Assembly: GCA_013286595.1 (NCBI GenBank)
Contig: JABDFI010000001.1
Location: 33,096-97,095, forward strand
Length of the DNA stretch: 64,000 nt
Source: Chlamydiota bacterium
GTDB lineage: Bacteria > Chlamydiota > Chlamydiia > Chlamydiales > Rhabdochlamydiaceae
Direction of reading: 5' to 3'
Of this stretch, positions 9,201 through 18,889 are shown one piece after another (within the stretch, counting starts at the first letter, position 1; the number at the start of each line of letters is the position of its first letter). The translations under genes and the position numbers were made by a program. The notes below the pieces were generated by a model, which had not been told where the DNA came from, did not search any database, and saw only the letters and a list, made by a program, of their open reading frames with translations.

Positions 9201-10021
9201 TGGCTCGCCTGACAAAACCTTTCATTTTAAGAAGAAAAAAAACCGAGGTGTTGCTCGAGCTTCCTGAAAAGATAGAAGAGATTGCCTACTGCGATCTCTC
9301 TGTTGAACAAAAGGAACTCTACAACAAAACGTTCAAGCAACACAAAGAGGGCCTACTTAAGGATCTGGAGAACCGGCAGCAGATCCCTTACATGCACATC
9401 TTTTCCCTGTTTTCTACATTAAAACAGATCTGCGATCACCCGTGTTTAATCACCAAGCAATTCGATGAATTCCAAAAGCATAAATCAGGTAAATGGGACT
9501 ATTTCATCGAGTTACTTCATGAAACGCGTGACAGTGGTCAAAAGTTAGTGATCTTCTCTCAGTATCTAGACATGCTAGATATGTTCGAAGCGTATTTAAA
9601 AGAGCACAAAATTGGTTTTGCTGGGATCCGAGGGAACACACGCGATCGCAAAGCTCAGTTAGACAAATTTCGCACAGATCCCCAGTGCGAAGTGTTTTTA
9701 GCTTCCCTCCAAGCTGCAGGTGTGGGAATCGACTTGGTTTCAGCCTCGGTCGTGATCCACTACGATAGATGGTGGAATCCCGCGCGAGAAAACCAAGCCA
9801 CAGATCGCGTTCATCGGATTGGGCAGAATCGCGGAGTTCAAGTGTTTAAAATGGTGACCAAGGGAACGATCGAAGAGCACATTCATCAAATGATCGAGAG
9901 GAAAATGGGACTCATAGAAGACGTGATTAGCTTTGATGAGCAAGATCAAATCAAGAGCTTTGACCGTCATGAACTTCTGGAATTACTGCGCTCGATCAGC
10001 GATGAGATCGAAAAACCATGA
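6299..10021 (+). CDS. SWIM zinc-finger SNF2/SWI2-family helicase (CT555-like)
   Basis: SWIM-like CSCEKAEKTKSCPHLAAAYL; GLLCDEMGLGKTHQAMG; FDEAQ; SNF2 C-terminal motifs HYDRWWNPARENQATDRVHRIGQ. Confidence 0.9.
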   Translation: MDEKAFSKQDLAKGAALLKTKRIGQVLFSDGTYQIEIKEPKVKTPFWPFMQLDDLGQVIDSFCSCEKAEKTKSCPHLAAAYLKIFNQQLLPLHVRFRDSLWNRMCQLASRRHGYDASILQKKRSGYEACSVTNKCLFKIQGTTTESKKRLDEILFDRQVETEETSLKFSNLPPEELALWRQGRPSHQLRFELSFWSDLAKWWMLLQEDQVKYTLSFEQESHQLPSWISLNFAPVTAGFYIAEVNWPHLIPTLSSVNSPLPVHEFQQHKIQAIHYDVERRLFLIESTPLQKSAAVEIPKEQVLQVGDWLYVPTSGFFPAQIDEIFNQPEIPSKQIASVLNKHTQIIHKYLVGTSIHTTGVKANYQIFFDANENLHIRCSVFEPGDLSQKPSALFGHWAYIDGKGFYLLEGLLFEGIEKVIKREQMSDFINRHRAWLNGFEGFQTHVYAIESQLRFNMSKDGFLQFEAALDLSDISGEFVDFGEWIFLKGKGFFAKKVGRGGTHLYSGLTIHPSQLSSFIKANREELEQLRGFFSEHSPLEKCGVEIFINDESSIVVRPQFTFRSIYRSIPVQLFGEFSYVAGEGFCEIPAEKRLPEAFMRERTINKEDESYFIHYELDLLKPFVISIQKELIKPRYIHLRVHSMQKWEKTPTSEWLLRASLETEVGEIALFDVWKALNENKKYLFSPAGIILLRPPRFNWLKAISKRKWLRDGQFLKLNTLDWLRLSVLEEIVVPDGQTEEDNLTKQHLETLQTFKTDQPIDLTGFKSSLRTYQEVGVHWLCFLQMHGLSGLLCDEMGLGKTHQAMGLLAATHNKSEGSAKFLVVCPTSVIYHWEELLKRFLPRLRVVVFYGIGRSLDNFKEQADLLLTSYGTLRHEKTALSDIPFDIAIFDEAQIAKNAQSQTHKALKKIEATMRLGLTGTPIENRLLELKSLFDIVLPGYMPQEAQFKEYFVNPIERNQDPERKMLLARLTKPFILRRKKTEVLLELPEKIEEIAYCDLSVEQKELYNKTFKQHKEGLLKDLENRQQIPYMHIFSLFSTLKQICDHPCLITKQFDEFQKHKSGKWDYFIELLHETRDSGQKLVIFSQYLDMLDMFEAYLKEHKIGFAGIRGNTRDRKAQLDKFRTDPQCEVFLASLQAAGVGIDLVSASVVIHYDRWWNPARENQATDRVHRIGQNRGVQVFKMVTKGTIEEHIHQMIERKMGLIEDVISFDEQDQIKSFDRHELLELLRSISDEIEKP

Positions 10022-10132
10022 TTACTAAACTCAAAGCCGCAGAGAGCTTGGGCTAAATCATCGAAAGCGAGCAGCAGAAAAACATGATTTGCAGGATACG
10101 CCTGATTAGCACGATAAAAAAAATATTATGTT

Positions 10133-10237
10133 GAGGCAATTGCAAAACTCCACGACCCAGTAAAATCGCCCTTTTTAGCTATTTTGCCACCCCATCCCCG
10201 AGCCCTACTCGCTTGGAGTATGTGCTCGGGGATGGGG
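10133..10237. repeat. Repeat family A copy with internal palindrome
   Basis: gaggcaattgcaaaactccacgaccc... followed by ccccatccccgag/ctcggggatgggg inverted repeat at 10190-10237. Confidence 0.65.
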
Positions 10238-10550
10238 CACAGCTGCAACCTAAGATGGTCCTAGTTAACTCAGATTGTGGTAACTCCCTCTCTTTTTTTT
10301 CATCGTGCATATCAAGCATATCTTGTTCATCTTGTTTTGTTTGTTGCTCGAACCTCAGACTTAATCCCTTGTGGGCTAATTCAAAAAAATTGCTGAATGG
10401 GTCTAGGAATGTGGGCTTAAATATGAGAGATTTGCGATTTTAAAAAAGTGTCTACTAAGGCTTGGAAAAATGTCCTTTCTAGCAGCCTTGAGTAGAGATT
10501 GGATTTTATTCACGAAGAGTGTAAAATCGTCCATTCATCTCGTAGGATTT

Positions 10551-11984
10551 ATGAGCAAACAGATCAAACTAGCTCTAGTAGGGCGCCCCAATGTAGGAAA
10601 ATCAGCTCTTTTTAATTGCATTTGCAAAAAAAGAATTGCCATTGTTGATGAAGCCGAGGGGATCACGCGCGATCGCCTCTATGCTCCTGCTGATTTTTTT
10701 GGTCAGTCGTTTGAAATTATCGATACCGGGGGAATCGATCCCCATTCCAAGGCTGCCTTCCAAGAGGAAATTAGACGTCAGGCAGAGATTGCCATTGAAG
10801 AAGCGGATGTGCTCATCATGGTTGTCGATCTCCTCGCTGGCCTCACAGCTCTTGATGAGTATGTGGCGCGCCTCTTGTTGAAAACCGGTAGAAAAGTGAT
10901 CTTGGCAGTCAATAAAATTGATGACCATTCTAAAGTCGATCTGGTCTATCCCTTTTATGCCTTGGGCATTTCCACCGTTGTTCCCGTCTCTGCCATTCAC
11001 CACTTTCAAATTGCAGAATTGCTCGAAGCGGCTTTTAAAGATGTTGTCTTCCCTCAAGAAATAGAAGAGAAGCATGACAGCATCCGTGTGGCGATTGTGG
11101 GTAGACCGAATGTCGGGAAATCTACACTTGTCAATTACTTGCTCGATGAAGAGCGATGCGTGGTCAGTCCCATTGCAGGAACCACACGCGATAGCATCGA
11201 TGTCGACATTGAAGCGGAAGGAACACACTTCACATTAATCGATACCGCAGGCATTCGCCGTAAGAAATCAGAAAAAGAAGTTGTCGATAAGTTTGCCGCC
11301 GTGCGCACAGAACGCGCTATCGACCGCGCCGATGTGTGTGTGCTTGTCATAGATGCTGTTCATGGGATGGGAACGCAAGAAAAGCGGATTGCTCACGAAA
11401 TCGAAGCTCAGGGAAAGGGATGCATTGTCTTGTTCAATAAATGGGACTTGGTCAAAGGGTTCCGCATGGAGCACTGCCGCAAGAGCTTTGAATACGACGT
11501 GCCCTTTCTTCTTCATTGCCCCTCATTATTTGTTTCAGGTCTCGATGGTCGCAATCTCAATCAGTTGTTCAAAACGATCAAAGAGGTCGATGCTCAACAG
11601 ACGCGACGGATCACCACAGGTCAGCTCAATAAATTCTTAGAGAAGGTGGTGCAGCAGTACCATCCTCCTATGTTGCAAGGGAAGCGCTTGAGAATTTATT
11701 ACATGGCTCAAGTTGATATCCAACCCCCGCGCTTTGTTCTCTTTGTCAATAACCCGAATTTAATGATCGATTCGTACAAAAAATATCTCCTCAATCAATT
11801 CCGTGAGACCTACCAATTCACAGGTGCTCCGATTGAATTCATTCTCAAAGCGCGTTCTTCCAAACGGCAAGATTCAGCTAAGAAAGAAGAAGTTCCCGAG
11901 ACTGTAGAAGAAGAGGTAGTGGATGAAGAAGATGATCTTGAAGAAGCAGATCTCTCTTTCCTCGATCCCTCTTACTTCGAATAA
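10551..11984 (+). CDS. der: Ribosome-associated double GTPase Der (EngA)
   Basis: Two G domains: LVGRPNVGKSALFN and IVGRPNVGKSTLVN, each with DTAG/DTGG and NKxD; start at 10551 (MSKQIKLALVGRPNVGKS) preferred. Confidence 0.95.
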   Translation: MSKQIKLALVGRPNVGKSALFNCICKKRIAIVDEAEGITRDRLYAPADFFGQSFEIIDTGGIDPHSKAAFQEEIRRQAEIAIEEADVLIMVVDLLAGLTALDEYVARLLLKTGRKVILAVNKIDDHSKVDLVYPFYALGISTVVPVSAIHHFQIAELLEAAFKDVVFPQEIEEKHDSIRVAIVGRPNVGKSTLVNYLLDEERCVVSPIAGTTRDSIDVDIEAEGTHFTLIDTAGIRRKKSEKEVVDKFAAVRTERAIDRADVCVLVIDAVHGMGTQEKRIAHEIEAQGKGCIVLFNKWDLVKGFRMEHCRKSFEYDVPFLLHCPSLFVSGLDGRNLNQLFKTIKEVDAQQTRRITTGQLNKFLEKVVQQYHPPMLQGKRLRIYYMAQVDIQPPRFVLFVNNPNLMIDSYKKYLLNQFRETYQFTGAPIEFILKARSSKRQDSAKKEEVPETVEEEVVDEEDDLEEADLSFLDPSYFE

Positions 11985-11987
11985 AGC

Positions 11988-12542
11988 TTAAGGGACGGGG
12001 TCGTAGTTGTAGAGTTTGCCTTCGCTTTCGATTTTTTGGTAGTGCCAGTCGTCGCCGTTTTCACGCAGTAAGCGATCACATCCCATGACAAAGCCTTTAA
12101 TGAAGCCGTATTTTTGGATAGCTTCTTTCATGTAACCAGAGGAAGAGGGGCGAAAATGGCTGCGAGGGCCATCTACTGGAGAGAGAACTTGTTGGTGGAA
12201 GTTGATGATCTTTTCAGCTACTTGGGCTGCTAGGGAAGGGGAAGAAGATGAGGATTGTGTTTGGATGGGTCGTGCTAAATCGGCATCTTTGCCCCAAGGT
12301 TCATGGAATCCTGGTCTTGCATAAAGTGTTAGAGGAAGTAAGCAGAAAATAACGATAGACCTCTTTCGAAAATAAGGTTCTGTCGATTTTGGGGTTCTTT
12401 TGAGCCGAGTTTTCGATTTTTTTTGCGGGGATTGTATCTTGTTTCGTATACTATCCCCGCAAAAAAAATCGAAAATCGGCCAAAATAATCCCGAAAATCG
12501 ACGAACCCTTAATTTCGAAAAAGGTCTAAGCTTAAAACGCAT
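11988..12542 (-). CDS. YidD-like membrane protein insertion efficiency factor family; N-terminal part encoded by repeat B
   Basis: FHQQVLSPVDGPRSHFRPSSSGYMKEAIQKYGFIKGFVMGCDRLLR resembles YidD (Q-x-ISPxxGPxCRFxPTCSxYxxEA). About 60 N-terminal residues come from the repeat at 12357-12527 and may not be translated. Confidence 0.6.
   Translation of the reverse strand: MRFKLRPFSKLRVRRFSGLFWPIFDFFCGDSIRNKIQSPQKKSKTRLKRTPKSTEPYFRKRSIVIFCLLPLTLYARPGFHEPWGKDADLARPIQTQSSSSSPSLAAQVAEKIINFHQQVLSPVDGPRSHFRPSSSGYMKEAIQKYGFIKGFVMGCDRLLRENGDDWHYQKIESEGKLYNYDPVP
12357..12527. repeat. Palindromic MITE-like element, family B, copy 2
   Basis: agacctctttcgaaaataagg...tttcgaaaaaggtct; near identical to 1071-1240. 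Confidence 0.8.
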
Positions 12543-13473
12543 AATTTAACATCAGTACGGGAAAAAGTCCCTCTTGGTTCATCATCGGTGTGGTAAGGCG
12601 CTCGTAGAGGCGTTCATTGTAGTACTTGGCTTCTAGTCCGCCTCCGTAAATGCCACCAAAGTACCATCCAGCCTCAAAACTTGTGAAGATAATGCCAGCG
12701 GGGATATTCCCATCGATAAAAAAATAAGTGGAAGCGCCGATGAAAAGCCCGTTGAGTAAAAAAGCGGTGATAGCGGATTGTTTTTGGCCCAGGTAATAGT
12801 ATCCGGCCCCGGGAAGAACAGCGTTAAGAGCTTGAGCTTTTCCTACAGATTTTTTTTCTAGGGTATACGTGGTTAAAAAATTATTGAGATAACCAGGGCG
12901 AGGATCAACTGTTTCTATGCGAGCTATATCTCCCGAGACAAGGGCGTTGGAGAGATAAATTTTTTGAGCTTCTTCGGGAAAAAAGCACTGAATGAGTTGA
13001 AGCATTCTATGCGTTTGACGCTCATCCTGTTCATGGTAATAAGCATCGTACATGATGATCAGCATATCGCGAAGTGCGGGGAAACTGATGTCGGCATGTT
13101 TTAGAGCGCTGTGTTCAAATGTGTAGATCACATCCGTCCATTTGTGTGCGATGTAGTAGCTGTAGAGGATTTCATACTGGATTTCGAGAAGACGCCCTTT
13201 TTCTTCCGGGGGGATGAGCATCTCAGCTCGTTTGAAACAGATGATCGATTGGTAAAGATCGAGTTGTTGGGCAAAGCGCTGAGCTAGCCACATCTCTTTT
13301 CCCCAGTCTTGAGAGCGCTCCTCTTCGGTTAGGGGGTGGAAAGGGGAAGGCAACGTGTGTAGATAACGATCTTCTACCACACAATTAAGGGTGGGCTCAA
13401 TCTGATCAGGAACGCGATGGCACGCAGTCAACCCGCAGAGCAGGATGCATGTGCAGAGTAGATGTTTATTCAT
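12532..13473 (-). CDS. Putative lipoprotein / membrane protein encoded directly downstream of sctC
   Basis: MNKHLLCTCILLCGLTAC lipobox-like signal; hydrophobic C-terminal segments (LPGAGYYYLGQKQSAITAFLLNGLFIGAS); start overlaps sctC stop. Confidence 0.65.
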   Translation of the reverse strand: MNKHLLCTCILLCGLTACHRVPDQIEPTLNCVVEDRYLHTLPSPFHPLTEEERSQDWGKEMWLAQRFAQQLDLYQSIICFKRAEMLIPPEEKGRLLEIQYEILYSYYIAHKWTDVIYTFEHSALKHADISFPALRDMLIIMYDAYYHEQDERQTHRMLQLIQCFFPEEAQKIYLSNALVSGDIARIETVDPRPGYLNNFLTTYTLEKKSVGKAQALNAVLPGAGYYYLGQKQSAITAFLLNGLFIGASTYFFIDGNIPAGIIFTSFEAGWYFGGIYGGGLEAKYYNERLYERLTTPMMNQEGLFPVLMLNYAF

Positions 13474-16400
13474 CTTCAGGTAGTTTCACCGTATCTAACC
13501 CTTCGTCAAATTCTTCTTTGAGGACAGGTAAGCGCGCTTGATCTTTAAAGAGCCATTCCTGGCGCTCTGTGATCTGCTTATATTCCTCAACAGTGTCGAC
13601 GATCTGAGGGCGTACGAAGATGATAACATTCGCTTTTTGATTTTGGCGATCATTTTCGCTAAATAAGGCTCCAACGACAGGTAAACTTCCCAAGCAGGGG
13701 ATTGCGGTGCGGAAATGGGATTTGCTATCGTTGATCATCCCGCTTAAAACTAAAAATTTATTATCTGGCACATGAACGCGCGTTTCCATGTGGGTATGTG
13801 AGGTCGTGATACCAGTTAGCACGAGGCTATTGGTAGAACTTGCGCCACTCACTACCTGTGAAAGATCCTGGACAATGTCTAGGGTGACCACGTCATTTTC
13901 GCCTAACATGGGCGTGATGGTCAATGTCACACCTACGTCGCGGTATTCAATGTTAGAGGTCGTGGTCGTATTGCTTTGCGAGTTAGTGACAATCGCACCC
14001 GTGTAGGGAATGTTGCTACCGACAAAGATTGTCGATTGACGGTTGTCTTGTGTGATAATTTTCTGGTTGATCACCACACTCGTGTCGGTATCGAGTTGGA
14101 TGGCGTTGAGAAGAGATCCCAATGAAATGAACGATCTTCCCTTGTGCATGATGATATCACCAATGACCCCTAAGTCAAAGCCCGTGCTAAATGGAAGAGT
14201 GGTGTTAGTGGGTGTCGTCGTGGCATTAATCGCTTGAAGAGGTACAGCAAGTCCTGTAGGAACTGAACTTCCTGAGCTACTACTAACAGGAAAGTTGCCG
14301 GTTTGGAAAATCGTTTTATCGAAATACTTGACTTGACTTCCCCACTGAAGTCCAAAATTCTGGCTGTTGGAAAGTGTGGTATTAATCACGAGCACTTCAA
14401 TGAAGACCTGTCTCAAAGGAACATCGAGATTTGCGATCAGATCCTTCATTTTTGATAGGATATCTGCTTGTCCAGTTGCGAGAAGAGAGTTGGTAACCTG
14501 GATCCACTGCAGCGATTCTATGGCTTCAGCTAATGCGACATTCGGTGTACTACCTTTTGTCAAATTCGCAGCCACTTGCTTAAGAGCGCCTTGAATATCA
14601 ATACCCGTGTGGTACTGCAATTTGTAGACGAGAAAACTCGTGTTATCGATCGATTCAATGGAAGGGGTGGTAGATTCACTGCTTGCCACATCAAATTTCT
14701 CTAGAAGTCCTTGCGCACGAGTAATAGCATTCTCATCACCTGAGATAAGTAGGGTATGTGTTTTAGGGATCCATTTCATGTTGTCAATGACGTCAAAGAA
14801 AGCGGGATCAGAAACTCCCGACATCTTGAGGTTCTGCTTGAATTCACACAAGATACCAATCAGTTCATCGCCCGGGAGATATTTTGGAGTGTAAATCACG
14901 AAAACAGCAGCAGCTCGTTCGGGAGCAGCTCGTTCGGGAACGGGGATGCCGCCTGTGTCAAATTTTTTGGCTAGATCTTCAATGCGCTGGAGTGCCGTTT
15001 GTGTACCTGTAAAGAGGACAGAATTATTTTCTCGAATCAATTTCATCGAATTGATCGCTTCGGCAACTTCTTGATCATCGGGATTGGATTTTTTGAGCTC
15101 AGTGCCAAAAGCTCTCATCGAAATCATGAATTTATCAGGATCAGAATTTTGCAATTTGTAAAGGAAAAAGGTAAGATTGCCGACTTTTTGAATGGAGGAG
15201 AGGGCTTCACTCGTATCAATGGTCGTGAGTAGGTCTTTTATTTTGTCAAGGCTGCCTTGAGAACCTGTGAACAGAATAGAATCAGTGGATTCGACATAAC
15301 GCGCTGTACTCAGGGTTTGAGAAAATTCTGCGTCATTTAAACCTGCAGATTTTAGATCACCAGCTAAATCGTTGAGGATGAGTTGAATGTCTTTAGCGGG
15401 TAAAAATTTGGGTTTATAAATGAAAAAGGCTTGAGCACCCACTGGGGCGCCAGAAGCAACGTCAAAATCGACAAGTAAGGTTTTGATCTGTTCAATCGCG
15501 TCGGGAGATCCAGTGATCAGTAAGGAATTGTTCGATTTCACCCATTCGATGCCGTTAATGGCTTTGATCAGATTTTGATTCTGCAGGTTTGATGTAGGTA
15601 GTTTAGAGGAGATATGTTTGAGCTCCTCAATGACTGTTTCGCCTTGTGCGCTTTGAAGTTTATAAAGGTAAAAACCTTGAGAAAGTTGTCCTGTTACCTC
15701 GCCTGGACCATCGATTGTTGACAATAGCGCTTTCAATCGATCGACGGTAACAGAATCTGCTGTCACCATGAACGATTGCGTCGTGGCGTTCCACTGCATT
15801 GCCTCGATGGCTTTGGCTAAATTTTGGTCGGGAACAGAAGTGGATTTCTTTAAGGGAGGAAGGAGAGCTTGGAGTCCTTGCTCGATCCGATCCGGTGAGG
15901 CATACTGGGGCTTATAGATGAACACTTCTGAGGCTTGGGTCGTTCCCAATCCTGGAGCATCCATAGCAATGAGCATCGCATGGATCCTTTCTAAGGATTG
16001 CGGATCTCCCGTAAACAGGATTGAATTAGTAGAGGGTTTCCATTGAGCAGATTCAAGTGTTTGTAAAAAAGATTTATTAGCTAGTCCAGATTTCTTTAAA
16101 TCATTGCCGGTTTCGACAAGGGATTGATAGAGCTGCTCTCCATTGCGATTCTGAGGAGTAAAAATCAAAAACGTCGATTTGGAATGCACTTCGGGACCCG
16201 AAACCACGTCAAAAGTGGGGAGAATATCTTTCAATTTCTGAAGAGCATTTGGAGTGCCGGTGAAAATAAGAGAATTTACATCTTCAATCCAGCTCAGACT
16301 TTGAATCGCACGGATGAGGTCTTCATCAGGATGGGAAAGAGCTTCAAGTCGTGAACGCATCTGATCCAAAGAAGCTGCAATTTGGTCTTCTTTTGCTTTT

Positions 16401-17545
16401 TGGATCTTGTAAATGAAGAATGTCTCTTTACCAGTCAGTGGAGAATCGAGAGAAGAGAGAATGTCTTTGAGTTTCCCAATGGTATCTTCATCTGCTAAGA
16501 AAATGAGGGAATTTGTATCTTCAGCAACTTCCAGTCCCTGAATAGCTTGTTCTATGGAAGGTTGGATGATGCCTCGTGCTTTCATTTGCGCAGCGATTTG
16601 TTTGAGTCCTACGATGAGCTCATCAGGAGTGCTATTTTGGATTTTGTAGATGAAGACAGTTTTCTTTGCCATCGGCCCCAATACCATGGGCTTAGCAGGT
16701 AGATCGAGATCTTCCATCACAGCGAGGGAGCGCTCGATCAAATAGGGGGTGGATACGATGAAAATCGAATTGGTTTCTGGCTGAGAAACGAAAATGAGAG
16801 GATTGCCATCAGTAAAGGGTGTTAAAACGCGCTGAGATAGAGCAATCAGTTCATCAGGTGCGATGTTCTTGACAATGTAAGTATCAATTTCAAGAGGACT
16901 ATGAGGGCTGTCGAGACTCGTTAATAGCTGAGCAATTTTGTCGACATTAGTTGTGATATCAGTGACGATGAGCTGCCGCGTTTCATTGGAAACTTCGATA
17001 AGCGCAGCGTTTGATGTCATGGGACGAATGATGCCGGCTATAGTGTTCGCATTGGCATTTTTGATTCGAAAGACTCGCGTGACAAGAACAGAGTTTTCCG
17101 CTTTCGAATCTGGTAAATCCGAAGAGATAATTGTGGGAATTTGTCGGACATTGCTATTGTTTGTGATGAGTACATTGTTCCCTTGTTCTAGCAGGATCAA
17201 ATCGTGCATCCGCAAAACTTGAGCTAATGCTGACATCACATTTTTGGCAGTGACGGGTTCTTCCGAAACAACCGTTACGGTGAACTGTAAATTCTCTTCT
17301 TCAAAGACAAAATTTAGTCCTGTCAATTTGCTAGCAAATCGGATGAACTCGATGATGCTGACGTTATTAAAATTGATCGTGTACGTGTCTTTCTCTGCGG
17401 CAGTATCTTCTTTAGCAGAACTTTGGGCTGCAGCTAATAGGAGCTCACTCCCATCAGAACTATATGCGCCAAGTGTTTGAAAGAAAGATAGGAAGGAGGT
17501 GCACAATGCAATCTCGAGCCAAAACCGCTTCCGGAATTCTTTCAT
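13466..17545 (-). CDS. sctC: Type III secretion secretin (CdsC/SctC-like) with expanded periplasmic repeats
   Basis: N0/N1-type domains at the N-terminus; secretin domain (VFIEVLVINTTLSNSQNFGLQWG...GVTLTITPMLGENDVVTLDIVQDLSQV...VPDNKFLVLSGMI...LPVVGALFS); T3SS locus context. Confidence 0.9.
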   Translation of the reverse strand: MKEFRKRFWLEIALCTSFLSFFQTLGAYSSDGSELLLAAAQSSAKEDTAAEKDTYTINFNNVSIIEFIRFASKLTGLNFVFEEENLQFTVTVVSEEPVTAKNVMSALAQVLRMHDLILLEQGNNVLITNNSNVRQIPTIISSDLPDSKAENSVLVTRVFRIKNANANTIAGIIRPMTSNAALIEVSNETRQLIVTDITTNVDKIAQLLTSLDSPHSPLEIDTYIVKNIAPDELIALSQRVLTPFTDGNPLIFVSQPETNSIFIVSTPYLIERSLAVMEDLDLPAKPMVLGPMAKKTVFIYKIQNSTPDELIVGLKQIAAQMKARGIIQPSIEQAIQGLEVAEDTNSLIFLADEDTIGKLKDILSSLDSPLTGKETFFIYKIQKAKEDQIAASLDQMRSRLEALSHPDEDLIRAIQSLSWIEDVNSLIFTGTPNALQKLKDILPTFDVVSGPEVHSKSTFLIFTPQNRNGEQLYQSLVETGNDLKKSGLANKSFLQTLESAQWKPSTNSILFTGDPQSLERIHAMLIAMDAPGLGTTQASEVFIYKPQYASPDRIEQGLQALLPPLKKSTSVPDQNLAKAIEAMQWNATTQSFMVTADSVTVDRLKALLSTIDGPGEVTGQLSQGFYLYKLQSAQGETVIEELKHISSKLPTSNLQNQNLIKAINGIEWVKSNNSLLITGSPDAIEQIKTLLVDFDVASGAPVGAQAFFIYKPKFLPAKDIQLILNDLAGDLKSAGLNDAEFSQTLSTARYVESTDSILFTGSQGSLDKIKDLLTTIDTSEALSSIQKVGNLTFFLYKLQNSDPDKFMISMRAFGTELKKSNPDDQEVAEAINSMKLIRENNSVLFTGTQTALQRIEDLAKKFDTGGIPVPERAAPERAAAVFVIYTPKYLPGDELIGILCEFKQNLKMSGVSDPAFFDVIDNMKWIPKTHTLLISGDENAITRAQGLLEKFDVASSESTTPSIESIDNTSFLVYKLQYHTGIDIQGALKQVAANLTKGSTPNVALAEAIESLQWIQVTNSLLATGQADILSKMKDLIANLDVPLRQVFIEVLVINTTLSNSQNFGLQWGSQVKYFDKTIFQTGNFPVSSSSGSSVPTGLAVPLQAINATTTPTNTTLPFSTGFDLGVIGDIIMHKGRSFISLGSLLNAIQLDTDTSVVINQKIITQDNRQSTIFVGSNIPYTGAIVTNSQSNTTTTSNIEYRDVGVTLTITPMLGENDVVTLDIVQDLSQVVSGASSTNSLVLTGITTSHTHMETRVHVPDNKFLVLSGMINDSKSHFRTAIPCLGSLPVVGALFSENDRQNQKANVIIFVRPQIVDTVEEYKQITERQEWLFKDQARLPVLKEEFDEGLDTVKLPEDE
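14405..16672 (-). repeat. About nine tandem ~80-aa repeats encoded within sctC
   Basis: Recurrent FFIYKxQ...(~40 aa)...W...NSLLFTGxxxxLxKIKDLLxxxD pattern. Confidence 0.85.
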
Positions 17546-17664
17546 AGCCTAAAAAACCTCAGTATATTTACTCTAGCAACCGAGAAAAACTAAAGAACTT
17601 GTATCGAATCCTAAAATACTTTTTGTATTATTGTAAACGATATACCGACCTTGAAGGTAAGAAC

Positions 17665-18621
17665 ATGAAAAAATCTGAAAAAAAAATACCCTTATGCCGT
17701 ATGGAATACACCAAAGACATCGCAGGACAAGAAGTGCTTCTGAAAGATGGAAAATTTCAAGTGATGATGGAATGGGAAAAGCCTTACATGGAAGCATGTA
17801 TTGATGCACTGCAGCCACGAGGGTGTGTGTTAGAAGTGGGATTTGGTTGTGGTTACTCAGCAAACCGGATTCAGCACTACCATCCTAAGAGTCATACGAT
17901 TATCGAATATCACCCTGTCGTCGCTGCTAAAGCACGTGAATGGGCAAAAAATTTTCCTCATGTGACCATCGTTGAAGGGACGTGGCAGGATATGCTCCCC
18001 ACTCTCGGTGTTTTTGATGCGCTATTTTTTGATGATTATCCTCTGCAGACAGAAAGTGAACTGCAGCAATTAGAGCAACAGAGTGAACAATCTTCTTTTC
18101 TCCTCCAATCTGGAAAAAATTTAGTTAGTGAAGTGCATGAAAAAATCCCACACTTACAATCGATTCGCTATACGAAGCAAGATTTAGAGTTTTTTTTGAA
18201 GCAACTTGAATCTCAGCAGGTGAATAGCACACATCTGTATCGATTTTTGAATGAACTTAAGGAGCAAGAGCAGATAACGGTAGAACAGTATCAAGAGTTG
18301 ATCCAAGAACTCTTGAAGCGAGGTCTATTACAACAAGAAGATCTCATCGAGACAAACACGGTTGTTACGCGAGCAACTCAAGATCGCTTTTTTCACTTCT
18401 TGAAGCAGTGTCTTGCCTACCATATGCGCCGCGGATCTAGATTTTCCTGCTTTTTAAGCGGGCCCTCCTTTGTCCACGAGAACGTGATGTTCTACAATGA
18501 AATCATCGCCAATCCCGATCTTGACTACACAGAAAAAGAAATACCCATTGAAGTGCCTAAGCACTGCACCTACTACACCGCCCCCACCGCCCTCGTCATT
18601 ACCATCGAAAAAATGAAGTGA
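17665..18621 (+). CDS. Guanidinoacetate/arginine N-methyltransferase-like SAM-dependent methyltransferase with an inserted helical segment
   Basis: MEWEKPYMEACIDALQPRGCVLEVGFGCGYSANRIQ...IEYHP...VEGTWQDMLPTLGVFDALFFDDYPL and C-terminal PKHCTYYTAPTALVITIEKM resemble GAMT; start ATG 17665 preferred over 17599. Confidence 0.7.
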   Translation: MKKSEKKIPLCRMEYTKDIAGQEVLLKDGKFQVMMEWEKPYMEACIDALQPRGCVLEVGFGCGYSANRIQHYHPKSHTIIEYHPVVAAKAREWAKNFPHVTIVEGTWQDMLPTLGVFDALFFDDYPLQTESELQQLEQQSEQSSFLLQSGKNLVSEVHEKIPHLQSIRYTKQDLEFFLKQLESQQVNSTHLYRFLNELKEQEQITVEQYQELIQELLKRGLLQQEDLIETNTVVTRATQDRFFHFLKQCLAYHMRRGSRFSCFLSGPSFVHENVMFYNEIIANPDLDYTEKEIPIEVPKHCTYYTAPTALVITIEKMK

Positions 18622-18889
18622 GTTTTGAGTGGTACTGCATAACCTTCAGCGAAGCCTAGGGCGATTAAAAAGAAAACATATCCCTATCGGTCATGGGGGA
18701 GCCAGAGATCGCTCTACGTTTAGCCACACTTCTAATATCCCGTTCGCTGTCGTTATTGTGCAGGGGAAGGCCCGGGCGATCAAGCGCTTTCAGCATTTTC
18801 TTGGACGGTATATGTTTGGTAGCCTTTAAAGCGAGATCCTTCCGGGACTCCCTTGGCCAGAACGCGCACTTCTCACTACAGGAAGGTGC

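Noticed and set aside
10213-10443. 76-aa ORF after the SNF2 gene
   Set aside because: Starts within repeat A and is low complexity (Ser/Cys-rich); no coding support.
10602-11228. 208-aa minus-strand ORF inside der
   Set aside because: Antisense to a strongly conserved GTPase gene; no recognisable protein motif.
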